A stretch of 6,086 nucleotides of DNA. Origin: UMGS172 sp045649545. GTDB taxonomy: Bacteria; Bacillota; Clostridia; Oscillospirales; Acutalibacteraceae. The stretch is taken from the NCBI GenBank assembly GCA_045649545.1, contig JAZRQE010000022.1:1-6086 (forward strand), written 5' to 3'. Position numbers and translations under genes: made by a program. The notes under the pieces were generated by a model, which worked only from the letters and a program-made list of their open reading frames with translations, did no database searches and had not been told where the DNA came from. Shown here in pieces: positions 1 to 5,214 of the stretch (positions are counted from its first letter, which is position 1; every line of letters starts with the position of its first letter).

Positions 1-1070
1 AAAAGGAAGTTCTGCGGGTCTTCCTTAAGTCCCATTTTGTGAACAATACGTCCCGACATCGGGAATGCGGAGATACCTGCAGCACCAATCATAGGATTGA
101 TTTTGTTTTTAAGGAACAAGTTGAGGAACTTTGCAAACAATACGCCGCCTGCAGTATCAACAATAAATGCAATAAGACCAAGACCCATAATAAGCAATGT
201 ATCAAGTTTTAAGAACTTATCCGAGGTCATATTAAATGCAACTGAAATGCCAAGGAAAATGGTAATAAGGTTAGCCAACACCTTTTGTGCTGTTTCGGAA
301 AGCGAATCTAATACACCACATTCGCGGATAAGGTTACCGAACATCAAGAAGCCGATAAGAGCAGTTGCCTGCGGAATAATAGCAGATGCTACAACCGTAA
401 TGATAATCGGGAACATAATTCTTGTTAATTTTGAAACCGATTTCTGCTCATACGGCATACGAATCATGCGTTCTTTTTTGGTTGTAAGCAATTTTATAAC
501 CGGCGGCTGAATAATCGGAACTAATGCCATATATGAATAAGCCGCAACAGTAATAGCGCCTACATACTGCGAGCCCAATGTATTAGCAACTGCAATGGAA
601 GTCGGACCGTCAGCAGCACCGATAATAGCAATTGAAGCAGAATCAATTTCCGGGAAGAACATTCTTGCCATAAAGAATGTAAAGAATATACCGAACTGTG
701 CGGCGGCTCCGAATAACATTAACTTGGGGTTAGTAAGCAACGGGCCAAAGTCAATCATTGCACCGATACCGATAAACAGCAATAACGGGAATAGTTCGTT
801 TGCAATACCTGCGTTATAAAGTGTGGTCAGTGCACCACCTTCTTCAACAAATTCAACCTTTTCTCCGCCAATACCAACAAGGTTTACTATTTTTTGTGCA
901 ATAACGTCGGCACCTGGAATGTTAACCAACAATGTACCGAAGCCCATAGGTAAAAGCAAAGTAGGCTCCATTTCCTTTTTAATTGCAAGGAAAATTAGCA
1001 AAAAGCCAATTAAAATCATTACGCCGTCCTGCCAGGTAAACTCCAGCAGGTTTTTCCATAAAATATCCAT
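1..1070 (-). CDS. oadB: Na+-translocating decarboxylase, beta subunit (3' end cut by window)
   Basis: This is the integral-membrane beta subunit of a biotin-dependent decarboxylase sodium pump (oxaloacetate, methylmalonyl-CoA or glutaconyl-CoA type). It couples decarboxylation of carboxybiotin to Na+ export. I translated 356 residues on the minus strand; about 20-60 residues at the C-terminus are probably missing. Seen directly: many hydrophobic helices, the motif GAADGPTSIA at residues 151-160 with Asp154, and a late segment with Asn325, Gly329, Ser334 and Arg341. The spacing of these matches the functional Asp203 and Asn373/Gly377/Ser382/Arg389 of Klebsiella OadB (recalled family knowledge). 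The start is the ATG at 1068-1070, preceded by AGGAGG (1078-1083) with 7 nt spacing. Which decarboxylase it serves cannot be told without the partner subunits, so the symbol means the family only. The three plus-strand open frames over this gene are its antisense shadows. Confidence 0.93.
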   Translation of the reverse strand, partial: MDILWKNLLEFTWQDGVMILIGFLLIFLAIKKEMEPTLLLPMGFGTLLVNIPGADVIAQKIVNLVGIGGEKVEFVEEGGALTTLYNAGIANELFPLLLFIGIGAMIDFGPLLTNPKLMLFGAAAQFGIFFTFFMARMFFPEIDSASIAIIGAADGPTSIAVANTLGSQYVGAITVAAYSYMALVPIIQPPVIKLLTTKKERMIRMPYEQKSVSKLTRIMFPIIITVVASAIIPQATALIGFLMFGNLIRECGVLDSLSETAQKVLANLITIFLGISVAFNMTSDKFLKLDTLLIMGLGLIAFIVDTAGGVLFAKFLNLFLKNKINPMIGAAGISAFPMSGRIVHKMGLKEDPQNFL

Positions 1071-1095
1071 TTGATTTCCTCCTAATAATTTATCT

Positions 1096-1110
1096 ATGAT
1101 ATTTTATCAT
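1096..1110. promoter_or_regulatory. Palindrome over the decarboxylase -10 (possible operator)
   Basis: ATGATA-TTT-TATCAT is a perfect 6-3-6 inverted repeat that completely covers the -10 hexamer of the promoter for the minus-strand gene. A dimeric repressor binding here would block transcription. It may also be a chance palindrome in AT-rich DNA; no regulator is visible for it in the window. Confidence 0.3.
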
Positions 1111-1129
1111 TCAAACCAATAAAAAGCAA
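1101..1129 (-). promoter_or_regulatory. Sigma-A promoter of the decarboxylase beta-subunit gene
   Basis: Read on the minus strand, there is TTGCTT (1124-1129), a 17-bp spacer and TAAAAT (1101-1106). A TG one base before the -10 makes it an extended -10 promoter. The predicted start is about 25 nt before the ATG, leaving a short leader that carries the AGGAGG site. The -35 is only a half match, so the extended -10 carries most of the weight. Confidence 0.55.
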
Positions 1130-1182
1130 TAGAATAATTTACAAAATATGGCTGAAATTATCCTATTTATTATATATTACTC

Positions 1183-1211
1183 TTGCAAGTGGCGGATAAT
1201 AAAGCTATAAT
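1183..1211 (+). promoter_or_regulatory. Sigma-A promoter, probably for proBAC
   Basis: TTGCAA (1183-1188), a 17-bp spacer and a perfect TATAAT (1206-1211) form a good sigma-A promoter reading toward proB. The expected transcription start is near 1218, so the proBAC message would have a leader of about 230 nt that includes the whole hairpin element that follows. The -10 lies inside the left inverted repeat of that element, while the -35 lies outside it. A second TATAAT at 1411-1416 is closer to proB but has no acceptable -35 at 16-18 bp. Confidence 0.55.
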
Positions 1212-1414
1212 GATTGTAGAACGTGGAAACGCAAAACGTTTCCACAAAAGCCGACAAATCGGCTTTTGCCAATTCAAATAATAAAAATTTGAATTGGCTC
1301 GATATTCATTGCAACGGTTAAAGTCAAATTTTCAAAGAAAATTTGTGACCAAATCTAAGATTTGGTGTGGAAATGACCCTGAAAGTGTCATTTCCACGTT
1401 CAACGTCCATTATA
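1206..1414. repeat. Multi-hairpin element bounded by 24-bp terminal inverted repeats
   Basis: The left end (1206-1229) and the reverse complement of the right end (1391-1414) agree at 20 of 24 positions. Both start TATAATG and both end GAACGTGGAAA. Inside are six consecutive hairpins: A 1223-1231/1237-1245 (9 bp), B 1246-1254/1259-1267 (9 bp), C 1268-1279/1287-1298 (12 bp), D 1323-1333/1337-1349 (9 bp, a 2-nt bulge, 2 bp), E 1348-1355/1359-1366 (8 bp), F 1367-1377/1387-1397 (11 bp). Only a linker at 1299-1322 is clearly unpaired. No open reading frame lies inside. The form suggests a non-autonomous MITE-like mobile repeat, but it could equally be a structured leader RNA of proBAC. No clear target-site duplication is visible, and I do not recognise it as a named RNA family. 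Confidence 0.7.
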
Positions 1415-1425
1415 ATATAAAAAAA

Positions 1426-1440
1426 TCGCTAAACTGCGAG
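1426..1440 (+). other. Small hairpin touching the proB ribosome binding site
   Basis: TCGC (1426-1429) can pair with GCGA (1436-1439) across a 6-nt loop, taking up the first bases of the GCGAGGT sequence that serves as the proB Shine-Dalgarno. With only 4 bp it is weak, and any effect on translation is speculative. Confidence 0.2.
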
Positions 1441-1450
1441 GTAATTTAAA

Positions 1451-2218
1451 ATGAGAATTGTAATCAAGGTAGGTACATCAACACTTACCCACAAAACAGG
1501 AAATTTGAATATTCGCCATGTCGAAAAAATTTGCCGAGTTATGAGTGACCTTAAAAACGCCGGTCACGAGTTGATTTTGGTTTCATCAGGTGCTATCGGC
1601 ATGGGCGTTGGCAAATTAGGATTAACCGAAAAGCCAAAGGATGTTCCTACCAAGCAGGCAGCAGCCGCTATTGGCCAGTGCGAGCTGATGTATATATACG
1701 ATAAAGAGTTTTCGGAATACGGTCACATCATTGCTCAAATACTACTCACCGGCAACGACCTCGAGAATCAAAGCCGTAACCAAAACTTCCATAACACGTT
1801 AAACCGACTTTTAGAGCTTAACGTTTTGCCGGTTATTAATGAAAACGATACCATTGCAACCGATGAGATTTCAGTTGGTGATAACGATACATTATCGGCA
1901 ATTGTTGCAGTTGAGGCAAAGGCAGATTTACTTATACTTTTATCCGATATTAAAGGTCTTTACACTGCCGACCCTCACAAGGACACAAACGCCAAGCTTA
2001 TAGACAGTGTTTTTGAAATTACCGATGAAATAGTAGCACTGGGCGGCGGTGCAGGCTCATCTTTAGGCACCGGCGGAATGCAGACTAAAATCAAAGCCGC
2101 TAAAATGTGTATGGATAATAACATTGATATGGTAATAACCGACGGTAATGACCCTGAAGCACTTTATGAAATTGCAAACGGCGAAAAAATAGGCACAAGA
2201 TTTTACGGAAAACGGTGA
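1451..2218 (+). CDS. proB: Glutamate 5-kinase (short form, no PUA domain)
   Basis: ProB phosphorylates L-glutamate with ATP to gamma-glutamyl phosphate, the first and normally feedback-controlled step of proline synthesis in the cytoplasm. The 255 residues form a complete amino-acid-kinase domain. Visible features are Lys6 in the N-terminal KVGTS motif, SSGAIGMG at 45-52, INENDT at 129-134 with Asp133, GDND at 143-146 (Asn145, Asp146), SDIKGLYTADP at 165-175, and GTGGMQTK at 206-213 with Lys213. The protein ends just after KIGTRF, where E. coli ProB (about 367 residues) continues into its PUA domain. The stop is clean and proA follows after 4 nt, so this is a natural short form rather than a truncation. 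The ATG has a GAGGT site 8 nt upstream. It is the first gene of the proBAC operon, behind a long structured leader. Confidence 0.97.
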   Translation: MRIVIKVGTSTLTHKTGNLNIRHVEKICRVMSDLKNAGHELILVSSGAIGMGVGKLGLTEKPKDVPTKQAAAAIGQCELMYIYDKEFSEYGHIIAQILLTGNDLENQSRNQNFHNTLNRLLELNVLPVINENDTIATDEISVGDNDTLSAIVAVEAKADLLILLSDIKGLYTADPHKDTNAKLIDSVFEITDEIVALGGGAGSSLGTGGMQTKIKAAKMCMDNNIDMVITDGNDPEALYEIANGEKIGTRFYGKR

Positions 2219-2222
2219 CAAG

Positions 2223-3479
2223 ATGACTACATTGGAAATTTTACAAAAGGCAAAGCTTTGCAAAACTGCTGTTGCCGCCTCAAGCGGTGAGCAACGCAAC
2301 AACGCCCTTGTTAAAATGGCTCAAAGCTTAAAGGCACACTGCGATAAAATTATTACGGCAAACGAAATTGATATTAAAAATGCAACCGGTAAAATCTCTA
2401 CCGTTATGATTGACCGATTGACACTTAATAAACAAAGAATTTACGCTATGGCTGATGCTATGGTTGAGGTCACTGCCCTACCTGACCCGTTGGGTGAAAC
2501 CTTAACTACTGTCAACCGCCCTAACGGGCTTACAATTAACAAGGTTTCAGTGCCGTTAGGCTTGCTCGCAATGATTTACGAAAGCCGCCCGAATGTAACC
2601 TCCGACGCCGCCGCTTTAAGTATAAAAGCCGGCAACGTCTGTGTACTTCGCGGCGGAAAAGAAGCTATAAACTCAAATATTGCTATAGCAAATGCTTTGC
2701 GTGAGGGTATTGTGGCTGCCGGCTTCCCCGAAGATACAGTAAGCCTTATAACTGACACCTCAAGACAAAGTGCGACCGACCTTATGACCGCAATAGGATA
2801 CGTTGATATGCTTATTCCTCGCGGCGGTGCAGGACTTATCAGAAGTTGTGTTGAAAACGCCAAAGTTCCTTGTATTGAAACAGGCACAGGTATTTGTCAT
2901 ATTTATATTGACGAGTCTGCAAATATTGAAATGGCTCTCAACATAGTCGAAAATGCCAAAACAAGCCGTCCTTCAGTTTGCAATGCGGCTGAAGTTTGTT
3001 TGGTTAACAGTGCCGTTGCTAAAGAAATTTTACCCCTTTTAAAAGATAGATTGGTTGAAAAGAGAGTTGAAAAAGGTCTTTCACCCGTTGAACTTCGCCT
3101 TTGTGAGAAAGCACAAAAAATAATCGACGGCACAAAAGCTAATGAAAACGATTTTGATACCGAATTTTTAGACTATATTTTGAGTATTAAGGTTGTTGAA
3201 AGTGTAGACGAGGCTATCAGCCACATTTCAGCACATTCAACCGGACACAGTGAGTGTATCGTGACCGAAAACACCGCTAATGCTGACCGCTTTACCTTAC
3301 TTATTGACAGTGCGGCAGTATATGTCAATGCCTCAACCCGTTTTACCGACGGCGGTGAGTTTGGTTTAGGCTGTGAAATGGGTATTTCTACACAAAAACT
3401 GCACGCAAGAGGTCCTATGGGATTAAAAGAGTTGACCTCTTACAAATACATTATCCGCGGAAACGGACAAACTCGTTAA
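2223..3479 (+). CDS. proA: Gamma-glutamyl phosphate reductase (glutamate-5-semialdehyde dehydrogenase)
   Basis: ProA reduces the labile gamma-glutamyl phosphate made by ProB with NADPH, giving glutamate 5-semialdehyde, which cyclises to pyrroline-5-carboxylate for ProC. The 418 residues match the usual full length of this aldehyde-dehydrogenase-superfamily enzyme. Motifs seen in order: YESRPNVTSDAA at 119-130, RGGKEA at 143-148, PRGG at 199-202, ETGTGICHIYID at 219-230, the active-site block RPSVCNAAE at 249-257 with the catalytic Cys253 (by family homology), STRFTDGGEFGLG at 371-383, and HARGPMGL at 394-401. The start is 4 nt after the proB stop. The ribosome site is poor (a GGTGA overlapping that stop), which suggests translational coupling to proB. 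Confidence 0.98.
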   Translation: MTTLEILQKAKLCKTAVAASSGEQRNNALVKMAQSLKAHCDKIITANEIDIKNATGKISTVMIDRLTLNKQRIYAMADAMVEVTALPDPLGETLTTVNRPNGLTINKVSVPLGLLAMIYESRPNVTSDAAALSIKAGNVCVLRGGKEAINSNIAIANALREGIVAAGFPEDTVSLITDTSRQSATDLMTAIGYVDMLIPRGGAGLIRSCVENAKVPCIETGTGICHIYIDESANIEMALNIVENAKTSRPSVCNAAEVCLVNSAVAKEILPLLKDRLVEKRVEKGLSPVELRLCEKAQKIIDGTKANENDFDTEFLDYILSIKVVESVDEAISHISAHSTGHSECIVTENTANADRFTLLIDSAAVYVNASTRFTDGGEFGLGCEMGISTQKLHARGPMGLKELTSYKYIIRGNGQTR

Positions 3480-3493
3480 AGGAATTAAAGAAT

Positions 3494-4294
3494 ATGAAAA
3501 AAATTGGATTTATCGGTTGCGGAAATATGGGCGGAACTTTAGCCAAAGCCGCTAAAAACACGCAAAACGAAATATTTTTAGCTGACTACAACTTAGAAAA
3601 AGCACAAGCGTTAGCAGAAGAAATAGGTGCTACCGCTGTTACAAACCAATGGATTGCCGAAAACTGTGATATGATATTTTTAGGTGTCAAGCCTCAGGTT
3701 TTGGGAGATGTTTTAGGCTCGCTTACAGATGCTTTAAAAACACGTAAAAGCCGTTTTGTGCTGGTATCCATGGCGGCAGGTGTCACCCTGCAATCGCTAG
3801 GCGAAATGGCAGGTGGCGAATACCCCACAATACGCATTATGCCCAATACACCTGCGGCAGTAGAAAACGGAATGATACTTTACTGCTACAACAAACTGTC
3901 AACCGACAGTGATGTTGCACTCTTCCTCAATGTAATGGCAACTGCCGGCATTTGCGACGAAATCAGCGAGGAATTGATTGATGCAGGTTGTGCGGTTTCA
4001 GGTTGCGGACCGGCATTCGTTTATATGTTTATCGACGCACTTGCTGACGGCGGAGTTAAATGCGGACTGTCGAGAGATAAGGCATTGAAATACGCTGCCG
4101 AAACAGTTATGGGTGCCGCTAAAATGGTTAAAGAAACTGGGGTTAGCCCTGAAGAACTTAAAAACGCTGTCTGCAGTCCTAACGGTAGTACAATTGAGGG
4201 TGTAAAGGTTTTAGAAAACTTAAATTTAAAGGAAACCTGCTTGGGCGCCGTTTCTGCAAGCTTTAAAAGAACAAAGGAATTAGGACAGAAATAA
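3494..4294 (+). CDS. proC: Pyrroline-5-carboxylate reductase
   Basis: ProC reduces 1-pyrroline-5-carboxylate to L-proline with NAD(P)H, the last step of the pathway. The 266 residues are the normal family length. The N-terminus has the Rossmann dinucleotide motif GFIGCGNMG (residues 5-13). Further family motifs are GVKPQ (64-68), RIMPNTPAAVENG (114-126), SGCGPAF (169-175) and the C-terminal signature SPNGSTIEG (228-236), which corresponds to SPGGTTI in other species. An AGGA site lies 10 nt before the ATG, in the 14-nt gap after proA, so all three genes are very probably on one message. The order proB-proA-proC in one operon gives the complete glutamate route in one place. Confidence 0.98.
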   Translation: MKKIGFIGCGNMGGTLAKAAKNTQNEIFLADYNLEKAQALAEEIGATAVTNQWIAENCDMIFLGVKPQVLGDVLGSLTDALKTRKSRFVLVSMAAGVTLQSLGEMAGGEYPTIRIMPNTPAAVENGMILYCYNKLSTDSDVALFLNVMATAGICDEISEELIDAGCAVSGCGPAFVYMFIDALADGGVKCGLSRDKALKYAAETVMGAAKMVKETGVSPEELKNAVCSPNGSTIEGVKVLENLNLKETCLGAVSASFKRTKELGQK

Positions 4295-4303
4295 CGAGCA
4301 AAA

Positions 4304-4334
4304 TATAAAGGGAGGGGTTTCCCCTCCCTTTATA
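4304..4334 (+). terminator. Hairpin terminator of proBAC
   Basis: A perfect 14-bp stem (4304-4317 with 4321-4334) closes a TTT loop. Its core is GGGAGGGG/CCCCTCCC, starting 9 nt after the proC stop. The T residues that would form the U-tract are within the stem (CCCTTTATA), and no T run follows. It is a very stable 3' end that would work on either strand, but it is not a textbook intrinsic terminator. Confidence 0.75.
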
Positions 4335-4386
4335 GCTTACCAAAAACGACATTTAAAATATTTTTTAAAATTATTAAAAATAACTG

Positions 4387-4415
4387 TTGACATTGAGTGT
4401 TTGTTGTGGTATATT
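4387..4415 (+). promoter_or_regulatory. Strong promoter of the tRNA operon
   Basis: A perfect TTGACA (4387-4392), a 17-bp spacer and TATATT (4410-4415) give a near-consensus sigma-A promoter. Transcription is expected to start near 4422, giving a leader of about 20 nt before the tRNA-Thr 5' end. Confidence 0.85.
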
Positions 4416-4441
4416 ATTTAGGCGTTCAAAATGCATTACAC

Positions 4442-4517
4442 GCTGGTTTAGCTCAGTTGGTAGAGCAGCTGATTTGTAATCAGCAGGTCGGGGGTTCAAG
4501 TCCGTCAACCAGCTCCA
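4442..4517 (+). tRNA. tRNA-Thr (anticodon UGU)
   Basis: Full cloverleaf of 76 nt with encoded CCA. The acceptor is GCTGGTT/AACCAGC with discriminator T4514. The D arm has GCTC/GAGC, and the anticodon stem is GCTGA/TCAGC with loop TTTGTAA. The anticodon TGT at 4475-4477 reads ACA (and other ACN by wobble). The T stem 4490-4494/4502-4506 has a central G-G mismatch (4492 against 4504); the rest pairs normally. It is transcribed from the promoter just upstream, together with tRNA-Tyr 21 nt downstream. Confidence 0.97.
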
Positions 4518-4538
4518 CCTTTTTTAAAAAGTTAATAT

Positions 4539-4623
4539 GGGAGTGTTCCCGAGTGGCCAAAGGGGGCAGACTGTAAATCTGTTGCGTTTCGCTTCGGTGG
4601 TCCGAATCCACCCGCTCCCACCA
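4539..4623 (+). tRNA. tRNA-Tyr (anticodon GUA)
   Basis: Class II tRNA of 85 nt with a long variable arm and encoded CCA (4621-4623). The acceptor is GGGAGTG/CGCTCCC with one G-U pair, and the discriminator is A4620. The anticodon loop CTGTAAA carries GTA at 4573-4575, reading UAU and UAC. The T stem is GGTGG/CCACC. The T loop reads TCCGAAT instead of the usual TTCGAAT, so position 55 (4602) is C rather than the nearly universal U that becomes pseudouridine. The rest of the molecule looks intact, and it shares promoter and terminator with tRNA-Thr. Confidence 0.96.
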
Positions 4624-4629
4624 AAAAAA

Positions 4630-4662
4630 TAAGGACTTGCGAAAGCAAGTCCTTATTTTTTT
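4630..4662 (+). terminator. Rho-independent terminator of the tRNA operon
   Basis: An 11-bp stem TAAGGACTTGC/GCAAGTCCTTA with a GAAA tetraloop (4641-4644) is followed by seven T residues (4656-4662). The stem can extend through an A run on the 5' side, so it would also terminate transcripts coming from the other strand. It begins directly after the tRNA-Tyr CCA. Confidence 0.95.
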
Positions 4663-4666
4663 GTGT

Positions 4667-4844
4667 TTATGTCCGCAGGACATAACATCGTTTTTCAACT
4701 TTAGTTGCAAACATCATTTCAAGCAAAGCGAGAACATCGTTGTTCGCAAAGTGGACACAAAACGAAGTTGCGACAAGTCGCAAACAGTGTTATGCTTCGC
4801 ATAAACAGTGTTGCCTTCGGCAAACGATATTGCGCTATGCGCAA
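4667..4844. repeat. Array of short hairpins with ACATCG/ACAGTG-like linkers
   Basis: This gene-free stretch is built of small palindromes of 13-23 nt separated by 6-nt linkers. Clear units are TTATGTCC-GCA-GGACATAA (4667-4685), TTGCGA-CAAG-TCGCAA (4768-4783), TTATGC-TTC-GCATAA (4790-4804), TTGCC-TTC-GGCAA (4811-4823) and TTGCGC-TAT-GCGCAA (4830-4844). Degenerate units lie at 4690-4712, 4717-4734 and 4740-4767. Linkers are ACATCG, ACATCA, ACAGTG (twice), ACGATA and ACATAC. The last four clear units start 22, 21 and 19 bp apart. Stem sequences differ, but the arms stay complementary and the outer bases are always TT...AA. It is not a CRISPR, since the repeats are not identical and the linkers are too short. 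Its role is unknown. Confidence 0.65.
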
Positions 4845-4887
4845 ACATACGCTATAATCAAACAACGAGCACACCGTATCCACTCTC

Positions 4888-4909
4888 GGTCAGTCGGGGA
4901 CGCCTGACC
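4888..4909. repeat. Isolated GC-rich inverted repeat
   Basis: GGTCAG (4888-4893) pairs with CTGACC (4904-4909) around a 10-nt loop rich in G. Its base composition is clearly richer in G and C than the flanking AT-rich DNA. It may be a fragment of a dispersed intergenic repeat. No open reading frame or promoter function is evident. Confidence 0.35.
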
Positions 4910-4922
4910 CTACAATATAATT

Positions 4923-4967
4923 ATAGCACCCTATTCCACAATCGGAATTGGGTGCTATTTTTCTTTT
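4923..4967. terminator. Hairpin terminator at the 3' end of the regulator gene
   Basis: A 9-bp outer stem ATAGCACCC/GGGTGCTAT (4923-4931, 4950-4958), one T-T mismatch and a 5-bp inner stem ATTCC/GGAAT enclose the loop ACAATC. On the plus strand a T-rich tail (4958-4967) follows, as in an intrinsic terminator. On the minus strand the hairpin ends the repressor message, but its tail is only AT-rich. The stop codon of the repressor gene (4955-4957) lies inside the stem. Confidence 0.65.
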
Positions 4968-5158
4968 CTACCTATAAAATAATCAGCAGATACTTTATAA
5001 AAATCACACAGCTTAATTAAATCTTCAATCTTAAGCTCTGCTCTGCCGATTTCGATGTGATTGTACCCTTGCTGAGATTTATTGATTATTTTTGCAACTT
5101 GTGCTTGAGTAAGGTCGCGGTCTTCCCTAAGTCCACGCATACGCTCACGATAATCCAT
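4955..5158 (-). CDS. XRE/Cro-type helix-turn-helix repressor
   Basis: A 67-residue protein consisting of little more than one Cro/C1-type HTH domain (about residues 4-60), so it is a DNA-binding regulator that most likely works as a dimer. The HTH is seen as LTQAQVAKIINKS (16-28) followed by the recognition region QQGYNHIEIGR (29-39), then the typical tail IEDLIKLCDFYKVSADYFIGR (44-64). An in-frame ATG exists 13 codons upstream. The inner ATG at 5156-5158 is chosen because AAAAGGAGG lies 7 nt before it and the protein then starts where the domain does. The gene is divergent from a membrane-protein pair, and the region between has two identical 19-bp operators. It is therefore probably an autoregulator and the repressor of its neighbours. 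It resembles phage or mobile-element repressors, but no phage genes are seen here. Confidence 0.93.
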   Translation of the reverse strand: MDYRERMRGLREDRDLTQAQVAKIINKSQQGYNHIEIGRAELKIEDLIKLCDFYKVSADYFIGRKEK

Positions 5159-5165
5159 AACCAAA

Positions 5166-5174
5166 CCTCCTTTT
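5166..5174 (-). promoter_or_regulatory. Ribosome binding site fixing the repressor start
   Basis: AAAAGGAGG on the minus strand lies 7 nt before the ATG at 5158. The longer reading frame from 5197 would begin within the operator region, overlapping the -10 of the repressor's own promoter, so it cannot be the start from that promoter. Confidence 0.85.
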
Positions 5175-5186
5175 GTAAAATATACT

Positions 5187-5214
5187 ATCATACTCATAAA
5201 TTGAGTATTGACAA
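5187..5214 (-). promoter_or_regulatory. Promoter of the repressor gene
   Basis: On the minus strand: TTGTCA (5209-5214), a 16-bp spacer and TATGAT (5187-5192). The spacer contains almost the whole of operator 1. The -35 overlaps the -35 of the opposite promoter, offset by one base, so the two promoters compete for the same site. Confidence 0.65.
5190..5208. promoter_or_regulatory. Operator 1 (ATACTCA-N5-TGAGTAT)
   Basis: A perfect 7-5-7 inverted repeat with central TAAAT. It sits between the -35 and -10 of the repressor promoter and touches the -35 of the plus-strand promoter. It is the likely binding site of the divergent XRE protein; the assignment is inferred from position and from the identical second copy. 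Confidence 0.8.

Noticed and set aside
97..1074. Three plus-strand open frames opposite the decarboxylase gene
   Set aside because: They lie antisense to a clearly conserved membrane protein with family motifs, have no ribosome binding sites, and their translations are low-complexity and unlike any family.
1411..1416. Second TATAAT closer to proB as the main promoter
   Set aside because: No acceptable -35 at 16-18 bp upstream. It overlaps the end of the inverted repeat, which has TATAAT on the other strand.
1218..1450. T-box or other known riboswitch before proB
   Set aside because: No T-box consensus (AGGGTGGNACCGCG-like antiterminator) and no terminator with a T run before proB; the structure is a string of simple hairpins.
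2063..3133. Minus-strand open frames inside proB and proA
   Set aside because: They are shadows of highly conserved enzymes and have no supporting start signals.
4480..4710. Minus-strand 76-aa open frame across the tRNAs
   Set aside because: It is the reverse complement of tRNA-Thr and tRNA-Tyr plus the terminator. Peptides such as DSDHRSETQQIYSLPP arise as artefacts of antisense tRNA translation.
4667..4844. CRISPR array
   Set aside because: The repeats are not identical, linkers are about 6 nt rather than spacer-sized, and no cas genes are present.
4830..4858. Promoter TTGCGC-17-TATAAT at the end of the hairpin array
   Set aside because: The spacing is right, but the -35 is just the arm of a hairpin unit and only a half match, and no gene follows on that strand.
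4808..5020. Plus-strand 70-aa open frame
   Set aside because: It runs through the hairpin array and terminator and into the antisense of the repressor gene, with no ribosome site.
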